From assembly GCA_025965395.1 (NCBI GenBank), contig JAOPXA010000008.1, positions 1-17,584 on the forward strand: a DNA stretch of 17,584 bases, written 5' to 3'. Every line of letters starts with the position of its first letter. Within the stretch, counting starts at the first letter, position 1. A model generated the notes under the pieces. That model made no database searches. It was not told the DNA's origin and was given only the letters and a program-made list of their open reading frames with translations. Below are positions 6,509 through 13,994 of this stretch, piece after piece. The DNA is from Nocardioidaceae bacterium (GTDB lineage: Bacteria; Actinomycetota; Actinomycetes; Propionibacteriales; Nocardioidaceae). The translations under genes and the position numbers were made by a program.

Positions 6509-7279
6509 ATGAGCATCACACCCGACTCGTCGCTTGCACGTCAATTGAGAATTCCTAAGGCGTCCGAGCTCATCGCGGCACACTTGCGCCGTCAAATTGT
6601 CCAGGACGAACTCGTCGAGGATCAGAGCCTTGCGCCTGAAGCGACCCTCATGGCTGAGTTCAACGTCTCTCGCCCCACGCTGCGTGAGGCCTACCGGATA
6701 TTGGAGTCCGAAGGCCTTCTTACCGTGCGCCGCGGCGCCCACGGTGGCGCGCGCGTGCACAAGCCAAAGCCCGACGGCGCGGCCCGCTATGCCGCGCTCG
6801 TGCTGCAGTCCCAAGGCGCCTTGTTGTCGGACGTATATGACGCTCGCCTGCTCCTCGAAGGCCCCGTAGCTGAGATTGTCGCTCGTACGGCAACGCCTGA
6901 AGACATCGCCTTGCTGACCTCCATCAACGAAGAAGCGGCACTTAACTCTGTCGACCTGGTCAAGACGCTCGCGATCCATCACAAGTTCCACAACACGTTG
7001 ATGGAGATGAGCAACAACATGACGCTCGGTCTTCTGTCGAAGATGATCGACATCATCTTGGAGCAGGCGAACTTCACGCATGTACGTGGTCGTGCCAGCG
7101 AGGAGGACGAGGCTCTCGCCTCCAAGCGCGCGCAACGCACGCACGTCAAGCTGGTCGAGCACTTCGAAGCCGGAGACGTCGAGGCAGCGGATGAGTTGTG
7201 GCGCTCGCACCTCGCGGTGTCAGCCAAGCTGGTCTTGACCCACAGCGCTGCGCGCACGGCGCTCGAGGTCATGAACTAG
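6509..7279 (+). CDS. GntR-family regulator, FadR subfamily (FCD domain)
   Basis: The 256-residue protein has an N-terminal winged helix-turn-helix (about 16-85, with PEATLMAEFNVSRPTLREAY and the wing RRGAHGGARV). An all-helical FCD ligand-binding domain follows. Candidate metal or ligand residues of the FCD pocket are Asp111 in DARLLLE and His161, His212 and His234. FadR-type regulators usually repress and are released by acyl-CoAs or organic acids. The ATG at 6509 has no clear ribosome-binding site and may be translated from a nearly leaderless mRNA. A palindrome immediately upstream suggests autoregulation. The gene converges with the leftward CoA-transferase/dehydrogenase operon, whose last stop codon lies 12 bases away. 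It is a good candidate to regulate operons in this window, but only its own upstream site is apparent. Confidence 0.9.
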   Translation: MSITPDSSLARQLRIPKASELIAAHLRRQIVQDELVEDQSLAPEATLMAEFNVSRPTLREAYRILESEGLLTVRRGAHGGARVHKPKPDGAARYAALVLQSQGALLSDVYDARLLLEGPVAEIVARTATPEDIALLTSINEEAALNSVDLVKTLAIHHKFHNTLMEMSNNMTLGLLSKMIDIILEQANFTHVRGRASEEDEALASKRAQRTHVKLVEHFEAGDVEAADELWRSHLAVSAKLVLTHSAARTALEVMN

Positions 7280-7293
7280 CCCCACCCGGGCTA
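7277..7293. terminator. Short hairpin containing both convergent stop codons
   Basis: TAGCCC (7277-7282) and GGGCTA (7288-7293) form a 6-bp inverted repeat with a 5-base loop. The left arm starts with the TAG of the GntR gene, and the right arm ends with the TAG of the leftward crotonase gene. There is no U tract, so its strength as a terminator is doubtful. Confidence 0.35.
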
Positions 7294-8064
7294 CGTGCCG
7301 CTGAAGACCGGCTTCTCGCGTGCCAGGTTAGCCGCGATGGCAACCTTGCTGTCCTCGGTTTCCCAGAGCCAGGATTGCTCGTGCAGTTCGCGCTCGAGAG
7401 CGAGGCGTACCTCGGCGGCCATCGGTGCTCGCATGGTCTCCTTGATCGACTTCACGGCTTGCGGACCCATCGCTGCGATCTCATGGGCCCAGGCAATGGC
7501 AACGTCGCGCTCCTTGCCGTCGTCGGCGAGACGGTCGGCAAGGCCCATCTCGAATGCTTCCTGACCCGTGACGCGGCGCGAGGTATAGAGCAGGTCGAGA
7601 GCCTTCTGCTGACCGATGATGCGGGGAAGCGTGACGCTGAGCCCGAAGCCATGATGGAAGCCAAGCGACGAGAAGTTTGCGTGGAATCTAGACGCGGACG
7701 TCGCGACGCGAAAGTCGGCAGCACACGCAAGCCCGAGGCCTCCGCCCACGGCAGCGCCTTGCACCGCGGCGATGACCGGAAGCTTGATCTCGAAGACGCG
7801 TATGCCCTCGGTGTAGAGCTTGCGGGAGTGGCCGCCACGATCTTCGGGAGTGAGCAGCTCGCCTCCACCAAAGTTGGCGCCGGCACAGAAGTGCTTGCCT
7901 TCAGAGCACAAGACAAGGGCGCGCACGTGGTTGCCGGCCTCGAGCTCGGCGGCCGTGTCGGCGATCTCCTTGAGGATCGTGCGGTCGAAGTAGTTGACCG
8001 GCGGGCGGTGGATCTCGAGGACGGCTACGTGTCCGTCGATGTCGACGCTCAGGTCGCTGGCCAT
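7291..8064 (-). CDS. Crotonase-family protein lacking the hydratase glutamates
   Basis: The 257-residue crotonase-fold protein has the oxyanion-hole segments HFCAGANF (58-65) and GAAVGGGLGL (103-112). Aligned with rat enoyl-CoA hydratase, the Glu144 position is Gly111 and the Glu164 position is Phe131. The loop where isomerase-type members carry an acid reads LGFHHGFG, with His137 and His138 instead. Classical hydration is therefore unlikely. The ATG at 8064 is preferred because GGAGG lies six bases upstream; a start at 8100 has no such site. One base separates it from the stop of the preceding dehydrogenase gene, so translation is probably coupled. It is the last gene of the CoA-transferase/dehydrogenase operon. 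An isomerase, a C-C bond hydrolase or another thioester-enolate reaction is possible. Confidence 0.85.
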   Translation of the reverse strand: MASDLSVDIDGHVAVLEIHRPPVNYFDRTILKEIADTAAELEAGNHVRALVLCSEGKHFCAGANFGGGELLTPEDRGGHSRKLYTEGIRVFEIKLPVIAAVQGAAVGGGLGLACAADFRVATSASRFHANFSSLGFHHGFGLSVTLPRIIGQQKALDLLYTSRRVTGQEAFEMGLADRLADDGKERDVAIAWAHEIAAMGPQAVKSIKETMRAPMAAEVRLALERELHEQSWLWETEDSKVAIAANLAREKPVFSGT

Positions 8065-8065
8065 G

Positions 8066-9127
8066 TCATACCTCCAGGTGGTTGTTGTCGTCGGTCGCAA
8101 TGCGGGCGAACGTGCCTGCCTCGGCGACAGCGGCGCCGAGTCTGAGCGCTAGCTGCACCTCGGTGCCGAACTCGCTACGCCAGGCGTGAAGGCGGCGCGT
8201 GAGCTGTTGCAGGCGATACTCCTGCGTCATGCCGATGGCACCGTGCGCCTGGTGTGCCGCGCGCACGGCGATGCGGGCATTCTCATTGGCAACGAGCTTC
8301 GTGGCGTAGACCTCGAACGAGGCTGGCCGCGTTGCTGCTGCGCGCCCGGCCCGCGTCACGCTGAGCTCGGTCATCGTTGCCATCTGGGCGAGGACGACGA
8401 CATGCTGTTGTACGGCTTGGAACTTGCCGACGGGACGCCCGAACTGGACGCGTTCGCCCACGTAGTTGCGAGTCAGGTTGGACACAGCCTCCAGCCCGCC
8501 CGCGATCTGCGCCGCGCGTACCAGCGCCCCGCGCTCGTTGAGCTGTTCGGCACTGATCGTGGATGCGGCGGAGGTCACTGCCACATCGGGCAGCTCGATC
8601 TTGTCGCGCGCCTGACCAGCAAGGTCCGTGCCAGGGGTCACGACGCAGCTAGCAGGGCTGAACTCCACCACCTGGTTGCTGCCTGTCTCATCGGGCACGA
8701 GAGCGACGATGCGATCCACGTGACGAGCCCACGGCACGTCGTAGGCGATGCCGCTGAGGACACCTGCTCGAAGAGCAAGAGTGTCGCGGGGGCTACCCGG
8801 CACGATCGTGGACGGCCCCTCGCTGACCTTCTGGCCAGATCGCGCGAGCAACCAGGCGGCCAGATGAGTCTCGGCGATGGGGAGCGGCACGGCGTTCTGA
8901 GCTGCCAGTTTGACGATGGTCAGGATGTCGAGAAGCGTGCCGCCGTTGCCGCCGGCTTCTTCATCGACACCCACGAGAGGCAGGCCGAGCTCTTCGGTGG
9001 CTTGCCAAAGGTCGCGGAGGAGTCCCTCAGCTTCAGCTTGGACAACTACCTCGTGGCCTGACTTCTTGCTAAAGAACTGGGAGACCGTCGAGATAAGACT
9101 CGGATCGACGTCGAATTCGCTGCTCAT
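8066..9127 (-). CDS. Acyl-CoA dehydrogenase, small-type subunit
   Basis: This 353-residue acyl-CoA dehydrogenase-fold protein is shorter than the usual 380-400 residues. It keeps the C-terminal helical domain: RVQFGRPVGKFQAVQQ (227-242) contacts flavin across the dimer in relatives, and QAHGAIGMTQEY (293-304) is the usual late motif. The middle beta domain is diverged, and the usual GSDxxxx flavin/substrate signature is not recognisable. In actinobacterial steroid degradation such short proteins pair with a full-length partner as alpha2beta2 heterotetramers (FadE26-FadE27, FadE28-FadE29). The gene overlaps the larger dehydrogenase gene upstream by four bases (ATGA), which supports stoichiometric co-translation of a heteromer. 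Its stop lies one base before the crotonase start. Substrate unknown. Confidence 0.87.
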   Translation of the reverse strand: MSSEFDVDPSLISTVSQFFSKKSGHEVVVQAEAEGLLRDLWQATEELGLPLVGVDEEAGGNGGTLLDILTIVKLAAQNAVPLPIAETHLAAWLLARSGQKVSEGPSTIVPGSPRDTLALRAGVLSGIAYDVPWARHVDRIVALVPDETGSNQVVEFSPASCVVTPGTDLAGQARDKIELPDVAVTSAASTISAEQLNERGALVRAAQIAGGLEAVSNLTRNYVGERVQFGRPVGKFQAVQQHVVVLAQMATMTELSVTRAGRAAATRPASFEVYATKLVANENARIAVRAAHQAHGAIGMTQEYRLQQLTRRLHAWRSEFGTEVQLALRLGAAVAEAGTFARIATDDNNHLEV

Positions 9128-10254
9128 GCGCTTGCCAACCCCTTGGAGATGATCGTGCGGAGAATCTCATTGGTGCCGCCGCGAATCGACCACGACGGAG
9201 AGACGAGAAGCGCGCGGGCGAGCAGCGCCTCGTGCGGATCGTCGGACGTCAGGTCCGGTGCGCGGTCCCAGTGCCGCAGGACGGCCTCGACGCAGTCTTG
9301 CTCATACCGCGTGGCCATTTCCTTGACCAGCGCTGCCTCGGTGACCGGTGACTTGCCTTCGTCGACCATGCGAGCGATCGAGAGAGAAAGCCCGTGAAAG
9401 GCCCACTCCTTCGCGGCCAACGACCCCAGATCGGCCAAGGCCAGCGGGTTGTCGCGGATGGCGGGGTCGGCGGCCCAGTGCTCGAGAATGGTGACGGCAG
9501 ACATCCAGCGATCGACGCCGCCGCGCTCCAGCACGAGCTCGCCAGTGTTTTGTGCCCAGCCGGTGCCGATGTCGCCGAGTCGCTCGGAGTCGGGGATGAA
9601 CACGTTCTCGAACGAGAGCTCACAGAACTCACGTGAGCCGTCGATGAAGGGGATCGGAGAGATCGTCAAGCCCGGGCTGTTGCGGTCGACGATGAACTGC
9701 GTCAGACCTTCGTGCTTGTGCTCGGACGTGCGGAACAGCGCAAGGATGTGCGTCGCGGTGAGTGCGCCCGTCGTCCAGATCTTGGTGCCGTTGATGACCC
9801 AGCCACCCTCGGTGGGCTCGGCCTTCGTGCGCAGCGAAGCGAGGTCGGAGCCGGAGTCGGGCTCGCTCATGCCGATGGCGAACGACAGCTCACCGCTCGC
9901 GATCCCGGGGAGATACTTCTGACGCTGCTCCTCCGTGCCCCACTTCTGGATGCTCGGTCCGGACTGACGGTCAGCGATCCAGTGGTAGCTCACGGGGGCG
10001 CCGCGCGCCAAGAGCTCTTCAACGACGATGAGGCGTTCGACGGCGGTCCGGTCGTGGCCGCCATACGTGCTCGACAAGGCCATGCCCAGCCAACCGCGGG
10101 CGCCGAGGTCGCGAGAGAAGTCGGGATCAGTTGCTCCCGTCATACCGAGGCCGAGCTCATACGTGCCGGGCTCCAGCCGCTTGTCCAAGAACTCGCGCAC
10201 TTCGCGCTGCAGCGCGAGCTCGTCCGCGGTCAGTTCGGTTGCTTCGAGTTGCAT
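9124..10254 (-). CDS. Acyl-CoA dehydrogenase, large catalytic-type subunit
   Basis: The 376-residue dehydrogenase would introduce an alpha,beta double bond into an acyl-CoA using FAD. It shows MSEPDSGSDLASLRT (129-143), GTKIWTTGA (156-164) and the C-terminal RGGTNEILRTIISKGL (358-373). Glu243 in LERGG lies where FadE26-type subunits have their catalytic base. The ATG at 10254 has AGGAG seven bases upstream; that ribosome-binding site overlaps the stop codon of the CoA-transferase gene. The gene overlaps the small-subunit gene by four bases. Together these features indicate a heteromeric dehydrogenase of the kind used for bulky substrates such as steroid side chains. Heteromer formation is inferred from gene order and subunit sizes. 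Confidence 0.9.
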   Translation of the reverse strand: MQLEATELTADELALQREVREFLDKRLEPGTYELGLGMTGATDPDFSRDLGARGWLGMALSSTYGGHDRTAVERLIVVEELLARGAPVSYHWIADRQSGPSIQKWGTEEQRQKYLPGIASGELSFAIGMSEPDSGSDLASLRTKAEPTEGGWVINGTKIWTTGALTATHILALFRTSEHKHEGLTQFIVDRNSPGLTISPIPFIDGSREFCELSFENVFIPDSERLGDIGTGWAQNTGELVLERGGVDRWMSAVTILEHWAADPAIRDNPLALADLGSLAAKEWAFHGLSLSIARMVDEGKSPVTEAALVKEMATRYEQDCVEAVLRHWDRAPDLTSDDPHEALLARALLVSPSWSIRGGTNEILRTIISKGLASA

Positions 10255-10264
10255 GGCGTTGCTC

Positions 10265-11479
10265 CTAGCCCACGGTCTCTTTGCCGTATGCGGTTGGTTC
10301 CTGCTCGAGTCGTTCTAGCTCGGCGGCCACGTCGGCCGTGTGCTCGCCGATCATGGGTGCGGGGCGGCGCAAGCCACCGGGCGTCTTCGCGAAGTTCGAC
10401 ATCTGCGAAATGACCCTATAAGTGCCGGCCACTGGATGCTCGGTGAGCGGCAAGTCATCGACCAAGTCCTGCAACGTGGCGACGCGTGTTGCCGGGATGC
10501 CGGTCTCCTTGCAATACGCGAGCCACTCATCGGTCGTGCGCAGCGGAGCGATCTTGCGGACGTCACGGTAGAGCGAGTCGGAGTTGATGAGCGTCGCGCG
10601 CTGGTCGACATAGCGATCGTCGTCTTCAGCACCCTCGATCCCGGCCTCGGTGAAGATCGCGCGGTAGTGCTTGGGCAGGTACGGGAAGAGATGCACCTGG
10701 CCGTCCTTGGTGGGGTGCGGGCGGCGCTCTGCCGACATGACGCGCGGATAGCCAGCGGCCGGCTTGCCCTCGGCGTGCACGGGCGGCTCGCTGATGGCGC
10801 CGCTGCCATGCTCGGCGAGCATGAAGGCCGCCGTGGCCTGCTGCATGGGGACCTCGATGTGCTGGCCCTCGCCGGTGCGCTCGTGGTGGAAAAGCCCGGC
10901 CACGATCGCCTGGGCCATGACGAGCCCACATACCTTGTCGGTGAAGATCGTGGGGAGGAGGGCGGGTTGGCCCCAGACGCGCTCCATCATGTCGGACACG
11001 CCACTCGCGGCTTGGATGATGTCGTCGTATGCAGGTTCGTTGGCGCGAGGGCTGCTGAGCGGGAAGCCCTGAGCCTGGCAGTAGACGATGTCGGGCTTGA
11101 TTGCGCGGATCGAGTCGTAGTCGAGGCCGAGGCGGGTGAGCACATGCGGACGCATGGTGGCGACGACGACGTCGCAGGTGCGGACGAGTCGATGAATCGT
11201 GTCCATGCCCTCGGGAGATTTGAGGTCGACGTCGATGGACCTCTTGTTGCGCAGCAGATTGAGCGCGACGCCGGACAGTTCAGGGTGGGGCCCCGGGCCC
11301 ATCACGCGGTTGGTGTCTCCGCCGTTGGCTTCGACGAGGATCACGTCTGCACCCTGGTCTGCGAGAATCTGCGTGGCTAGGGGACCCATCACGACGCGGG
11401 TCAGGTCGAGGACGCGGATTCCGCTGAGCGGGCCGCGACGCTCTGTAGGTGTCTCCGGCTGGTCCGAACCTGCAGTCAT
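10265..11479 (-). CDS. CaiB/BaiF family (class III) CoA-transferase
   Basis: The protein of about 404 residues belongs to the interlocked-dimer family that moves CoA between carboxylic acids. It begins with the typical GIRVLDLTRVVMGPLATQIL and ADVILVE segments. It carries the motif PAYDDIIQAASG (149-160), in which Asp152 is the expected catalytic aspartate forming the acyl anhydride. The related alpha-methylacyl-CoA racemases have a different context around this aspartate, so a transferase is favoured. The ATG at 11479 is preferred over those at 11506 and 11503 because an AAGG-containing purine-rich stretch lies eight bases before it. It is the first gene of a leftward operon with a dehydrogenase pair and a crotonase, so its product may be the substrate of that dehydrogenase. 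An A+T-rich operator-like element lies just upstream. Confidence 0.88.
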   Translation of the reverse strand: MTAGSDQPETPTERRGPLSGIRVLDLTRVVMGPLATQILADQGADVILVEANGGDTNRVMGPGPHPELSGVALNLLRNKRSIDVDLKSPEGMDTIHRLVRTCDVVVATMRPHVLTRLGLDYDSIRAIKPDIVYCQAQGFPLSSPRANEPAYDDIIQAASGVSDMMERVWGQPALLPTIFTDKVCGLVMAQAIVAGLFHHERTGEGQHIEVPMQQATAAFMLAEHGSGAISEPPVHAEGKPAAGYPRVMSAERRPHPTKDGQVHLFPYLPKHYRAIFTEAGIEGAEDDDRYVDQRATLINSDSLYRDVRKIAPLRTTDEWLAYCKETGIPATRVATLQDLVDDLPLTEHPVAGTYRVISQMSNFAKTPGGLRRPAPMIGEHTADVAAELERLEQEPTAYGKETVG

Positions 11480-11492
11480 TTCGCCGCCCTTC

Positions 11493-11523
11493 TTGACGTC
11501 CATCACATAAATAAATGTATACT
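11493..11523 (+). promoter_or_regulatory. Promoter candidate for the DUF35/thiolase/dehydrogenase operon
   Basis: TTGACG (11493-11498) and TATACT (11518-11523) each match consensus at five of six positions. The spacer is 19 bases, longer than the preferred 17. Transcription would start near 11530, about 83 bases before the ATG at 11613. No comparably good promoter for the leftward CoA-transferase gene is visible in the same region. Confidence 0.45.
11505..11520. promoter_or_regulatory. Operator-like element in the divergent promoter region
   Basis: ACATAAATAAATGTAT has inverted ends ACAT/ATGT and shares ACATA...AAATGTAT with the minus-strand reading of the palindrome at 2011-2028, except that the centre is two bases shorter. 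It overlaps the -10 of the rightward operon and sits just before the start of the leftward operon. One bound regulator could control both. The spacing difference weakens the case for a common regulator. Confidence 0.35.
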
Positions 11524-11612
11524 AAAGTGAATGCAACTGTCTAGCGATGAAGCGCCCATCAACTGCGGCACACCCACCCGCTCGACACTCGCTCATGAGC
11601 AGAGGAGAAGAG

Positions 11613-12017
11613 ATGCCCAGCGCCGTTCTCAACGTGGCTGACTTCACAGACGAGATCCATCCGGAGCCCGTCTACCAAGCACTTCTGGACAAGGGGGTGT
11701 TGGCCTATCAGCGCTGCGACGTGAGTAACGATGTGTTCTTTCCGCCCCGGTGGTTGTGCCCGGTTTGTGGGAGCGACACGTACACCTGGGAGCGGTCAGC
11801 CGGTGAGGGCACGGTCTACTCGGCCACGACGCTCTCCCCCCGCAACAAGGAGCCGTACGTCGTCGGTCTGATCGACGTCGACGAAGGGTTCCGCCTCATG
11901 AGCAATGTCGTCGGCCTCCCGGTCGAAGACGTCACGATCGGAATGAGAGTCAGCGTGCAGTTCAAAGATGTTGAAGACCGCGGTGCCATTCCGCAGTTCG
12001 TGAAGGTCGACGCATGA
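11613..12017 (+). CDS. DUF35 zinc-ribbon/OB-fold protein, likely partner of the thiolase-like protein
   Basis: The 134-residue protein has the two-part architecture of DUF35 (OB-fold, acyl-CoA-associated) proteins. A short N-terminal zinc-ribbon region (AYQRCDVSNDVFFPPRWLCPVCGS, with Cys35, Cys49, Cys52) is followed by a beta-rich OB domain (about 60-134). The family normally has two CxxC knuckles; here the second cysteine of the first knuckle is replaced by Ser38, so zinc binding may be altered or lost. DUF35 proteins form complexes with thiolase-like enzymes, for example the ChsH2 DUF35 domain with Ltp2. The ATG at 11613 is chosen because AGGAG lies five bases before it. The gene overlaps the thiolase-like gene by four bases (ATGA), which strongly suggests a complex. 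It starts the rightward operon. Confidence 0.88.
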   Translation: MPSAVLNVADFTDEIHPEPVYQALLDKGVLAYQRCDVSNDVFFPPRWLCPVCGSDTYTWERSAGEGTVYSATTLSPRNKEPYVVGLIDVDEGFRLMSNVVGLPVEDVTIGMRVSVQFKDVEDRGAIPQFVKVDA

Positions 12018-13183
12018 GCGCCCGCGAACGCGAGCTTCGCGGCAGCACCGCCGTCGTCGGAGTTGCCGAGTCCATGCTGGGGGAGGTCGGCCCCGGAATC
12101 TCCTCCCTCGACCTGATCGGCCAGGCCACGGTCGCGGCGCTCGATGACGCCGGTCTCAAGAAGTCCGACATCGACGGACTCTTCACGCACTCGGCATTCT
12201 TCAACCTGCCGACGGTGACGACCGCCGAGTACCTCGGCATCCGGCCGCGCTACACGGACTCCACAGCCATCGGTGGCAGCTCGTTCGTCGCTGACCTGCG
12301 TCACGCGACAGCCGCCATCAACGCCGGTATGTGCGACGTCGCCCTGATCACGTACGGCAGCACGCAGCGTTCCTCGTCCGGTGGGCTCATGACCTCGGGT
12401 CAGGTCCTGACCAAGTCGTATGAGTCGCCGTTCAAGCCGATCAACCCCGGCTCGGGATACGCGCTTGCGGCTGCCCGTCACATGCACGAGTTCGGCACGA
12501 CGCGCGAACAGCTTGCCGAGGTGGCTGTGGCCGCGCGCAAGTGGGCGCAGCTCAACCCCGTCGCGTTCATGCACGACGACCTCACGATCGACGACGTGCT
12601 CAACTCGCGCATGGTCTCGACTCCGCTCACTGTGCGCGACTGCTGCTTGGTCACCGACGGTGGCGGCGCCGTGATCGTCACCTCGGCTGAGCGTGCCAAG
12701 TCGTTGAAGAAGGCGCCGACCTACATCCTGGGCGCCGGCGAGGCGCATTGGAACATGCACATCTCGCAGATGCCTGACCTCACTGAGACTTGCGCGACCG
12801 AGTCGTCCAAGAATGCTTACGAGGTCTCGGGCATGAAGCCGTCCGACATCGATGTGGTCGAGGTCTACGACGCGTTCACGATCAACACGCTGCTGTTCCT
12901 CGAGGACCTTGGTTTCGTCAAGAAGGGCGAGAGCGGTGCCTTCGTCGAAGGCGGGCGCATCGCGCCCGGCGGCGAGCTTGCGGTCAATACCAACGGCGGC
13001 GGCCTTTCGTACTGCCACCCCGGTATGTACGGCATCTTCACCATCATCGAAGCCGTACGCCAGATCCGCGGCGAAGCAGGAGCCCGCCAGGTCGACGACG
13101 TGCATGTCGGCATGGCGCATGGCAACGGCGGTTCGCTGTCGACCCAGTGCACTGCGATCTTCGGCGATGAATCCACTCTTTAG
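12014..13183 (+). CDS. Thiolase-superfamily protein of the lipid-transfer/Ltp2 type, probable CoA-ester retro-aldolase
   Basis: The 389-residue protein has a thiolase fold with the SCP2-thiolase-type segments VVEVYDAFT (281-289), NTNGGGLSYCHPGMYG (325-340) and GMAHGNGGSLSTQC. Biosynthetic and degradative thiolases carry a nucleophile Cys near residue 90; here the segment reads TAIGGSSFVADL with no Cys. The mycobacterial Ltp2 also lacks that Cys and cleaves a tertiary beta-hydroxyacyl-CoA by retro-aldol chemistry using two tyrosines. Tyr285 and Tyr333 are plausible counterparts here, with similar spacing. The length matches Ltp2 closely. The four-base overlap with the DUF35 gene mirrors the known Ltp2-DUF35 complex. 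Aldolase activity is inferred. A degenerate thiolase or a condensing enzyme working in the other direction is possible. Confidence 0.85.
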   Translation: MSARERELRGSTAVVGVAESMLGEVGPGISSLDLIGQATVAALDDAGLKKSDIDGLFTHSAFFNLPTVTTAEYLGIRPRYTDSTAIGGSSFVADLRHATAAINAGMCDVALITYGSTQRSSSGGLMTSGQVLTKSYESPFKPINPGSGYALAAARHMHEFGTTREQLAEVAVAARKWAQLNPVAFMHDDLTIDDVLNSRMVSTPLTVRDCCLVTDGGGAVIVTSAERAKSLKKAPTYILGAGEAHWNMHISQMPDLTETCATESSKNAYEVSGMKPSDIDVVEVYDAFTINTLLFLEDLGFVKKGESGAFVEGGRIAPGGELAVNTNGGGLSYCHPGMYGIFTIIEAVRQIRGEAGARQVDDVHVGMAHGNGGSLSTQCTAIFGDESTL

Positions 13184-13218
13184 CACCTCCTGACACCCAA
13201 CCAACCAGAGGAACACAG

Positions 13219-13974
13219 ATGACTGAAGTACTGAAGGACCGCGTCGCCGTCGTGACCGGAGCCGGCCAAGGCATCGGCCGCTCGATCGCCGAGCGCTTCG
13301 CGAAGGAAGGCGCTCACGTTGCTGTCGTCGACATCAACGAAGAGCTCACCAACGAGACCACCAAGATCATCACTGACGCCGGCGGCTCGGCGATCGCCGT
13401 CGTGTGTGACGTCTCGTCGCGCGAGGCCGTCAATGCCGCCGCCGCGAAGACGGTCGAGCAGTTCGGTCCGATCAGCATTCTCGTCAGCAACGCAGGCGTC
13501 ACGCGCCCGGCCATGCTGTGGAAGATGACGGACGAGCAGTTTGACCTCGTGCACGACGTGCACGTCAAGGGCAGCTTCTACTGGCTGCAGGCCGTCACCC
13601 CCGCCATGCGGGAAGCGCGTGCGGGCAACATCATCTTCACGACTTCTGGCGCGGGTCTCATCGGTTCGGTCGGTCAGATCAACTACTCCGTCGCCAAGGC
13701 CGGACTGCTCGGCATGACGCGCTCGGCGGCCCGTGAGCTCGCACCGTACAACATCGTCGTCAACGCGGTTGCTCCGGCCGCTGCTACGCCGATGACCGAG
13801 ACCATTCGCACGGATGAGCGCTTCAAGGAGAAGTACCTCGAAGGCATCCCCATGAACCGTTGGGCCGAGCCGGACGAGATCGCCGGCACCTACGTCTACC
13901 TTGCGGGACCGGACTGCAGCTACCTCACGGGTCAGTGCCTGTCGGTCGACGGCGGCCGGACCATGGTCCGCTAG
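13219..13974 (+). CDS. Short-chain dehydrogenase/reductase, probable 3-hydroxyacyl-CoA dehydrogenase type
   Basis: The 251-residue classical SDR has the nucleotide-binding TGAGQGIG (13-20), NAG (91-93), the catalytic Ser143, and Tyr156-xxx-Lys160 in NYSVAK. It ends with the common LTGQCLSVDGGRTMVR. Asp38 in VVDIN after the second beta strand favours NAD over NADP. The tetrad Asn found in many SDRs is replaced by His115 in DVHVKGSF. That pattern also occurs in the hydroxyacyl-CoA dehydrogenase domain of peroxisomal MFE-2, which supports an acyl-CoA substrate. The ATG at 13219 has AGAGGA six bases upstream. The gene follows the thiolase-like gene by 35 bases and closes the operon before a strong terminator. 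It may oxidise the hydroxyl formed after hydration, or handle the ketone released by the retro-aldolase. Confidence 0.9.
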   Translation: MTEVLKDRVAVVTGAGQGIGRSIAERFAKEGAHVAVVDINEELTNETTKIITDAGGSAIAVVCDVSSREAVNAAAAKTVEQFGPISILVSNAGVTRPAMLWKMTDEQFDLVHDVHVKGSFYWLQAVTPAMREARAGNIIFTTSGAGLIGSVGQINYSVAKAGLLGMTRSAARELAPYNIVVNAVAPAAATPMTETIRTDERFKEKYLEGIPMNRWAEPDEIAGTYVYLAGPDCSYLTGQCLSVDGGRTMVR

Positions 13975-13994
13975 TCACCCCACGCGCCACAAAG

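Noticed and set aside
10265..11479. Alpha-methylacyl-CoA racemase instead of CoA-transferase
   Set aside because: The aspartate context AYDDIIQAASG is the transferase type. The racemase context around its catalytic Asp was not found. Some uncertainty remains.
11816..13216. 466-residue open frame on the minus strand opposite the DUF35 and thiolase genes
   Set aside because: It is a high-GC antisense shadow with His/Arg/Asp-rich composition, no recognisable domain, and full overlap with two well-supported genes.
13219..13974. FabG of fatty-acid biosynthesis
   Set aside because: Operon context with the thiolase-like gene, His115 in place of the usual Asn, and Asp38 favouring NAD all point to catabolism rather than biosynthesis.
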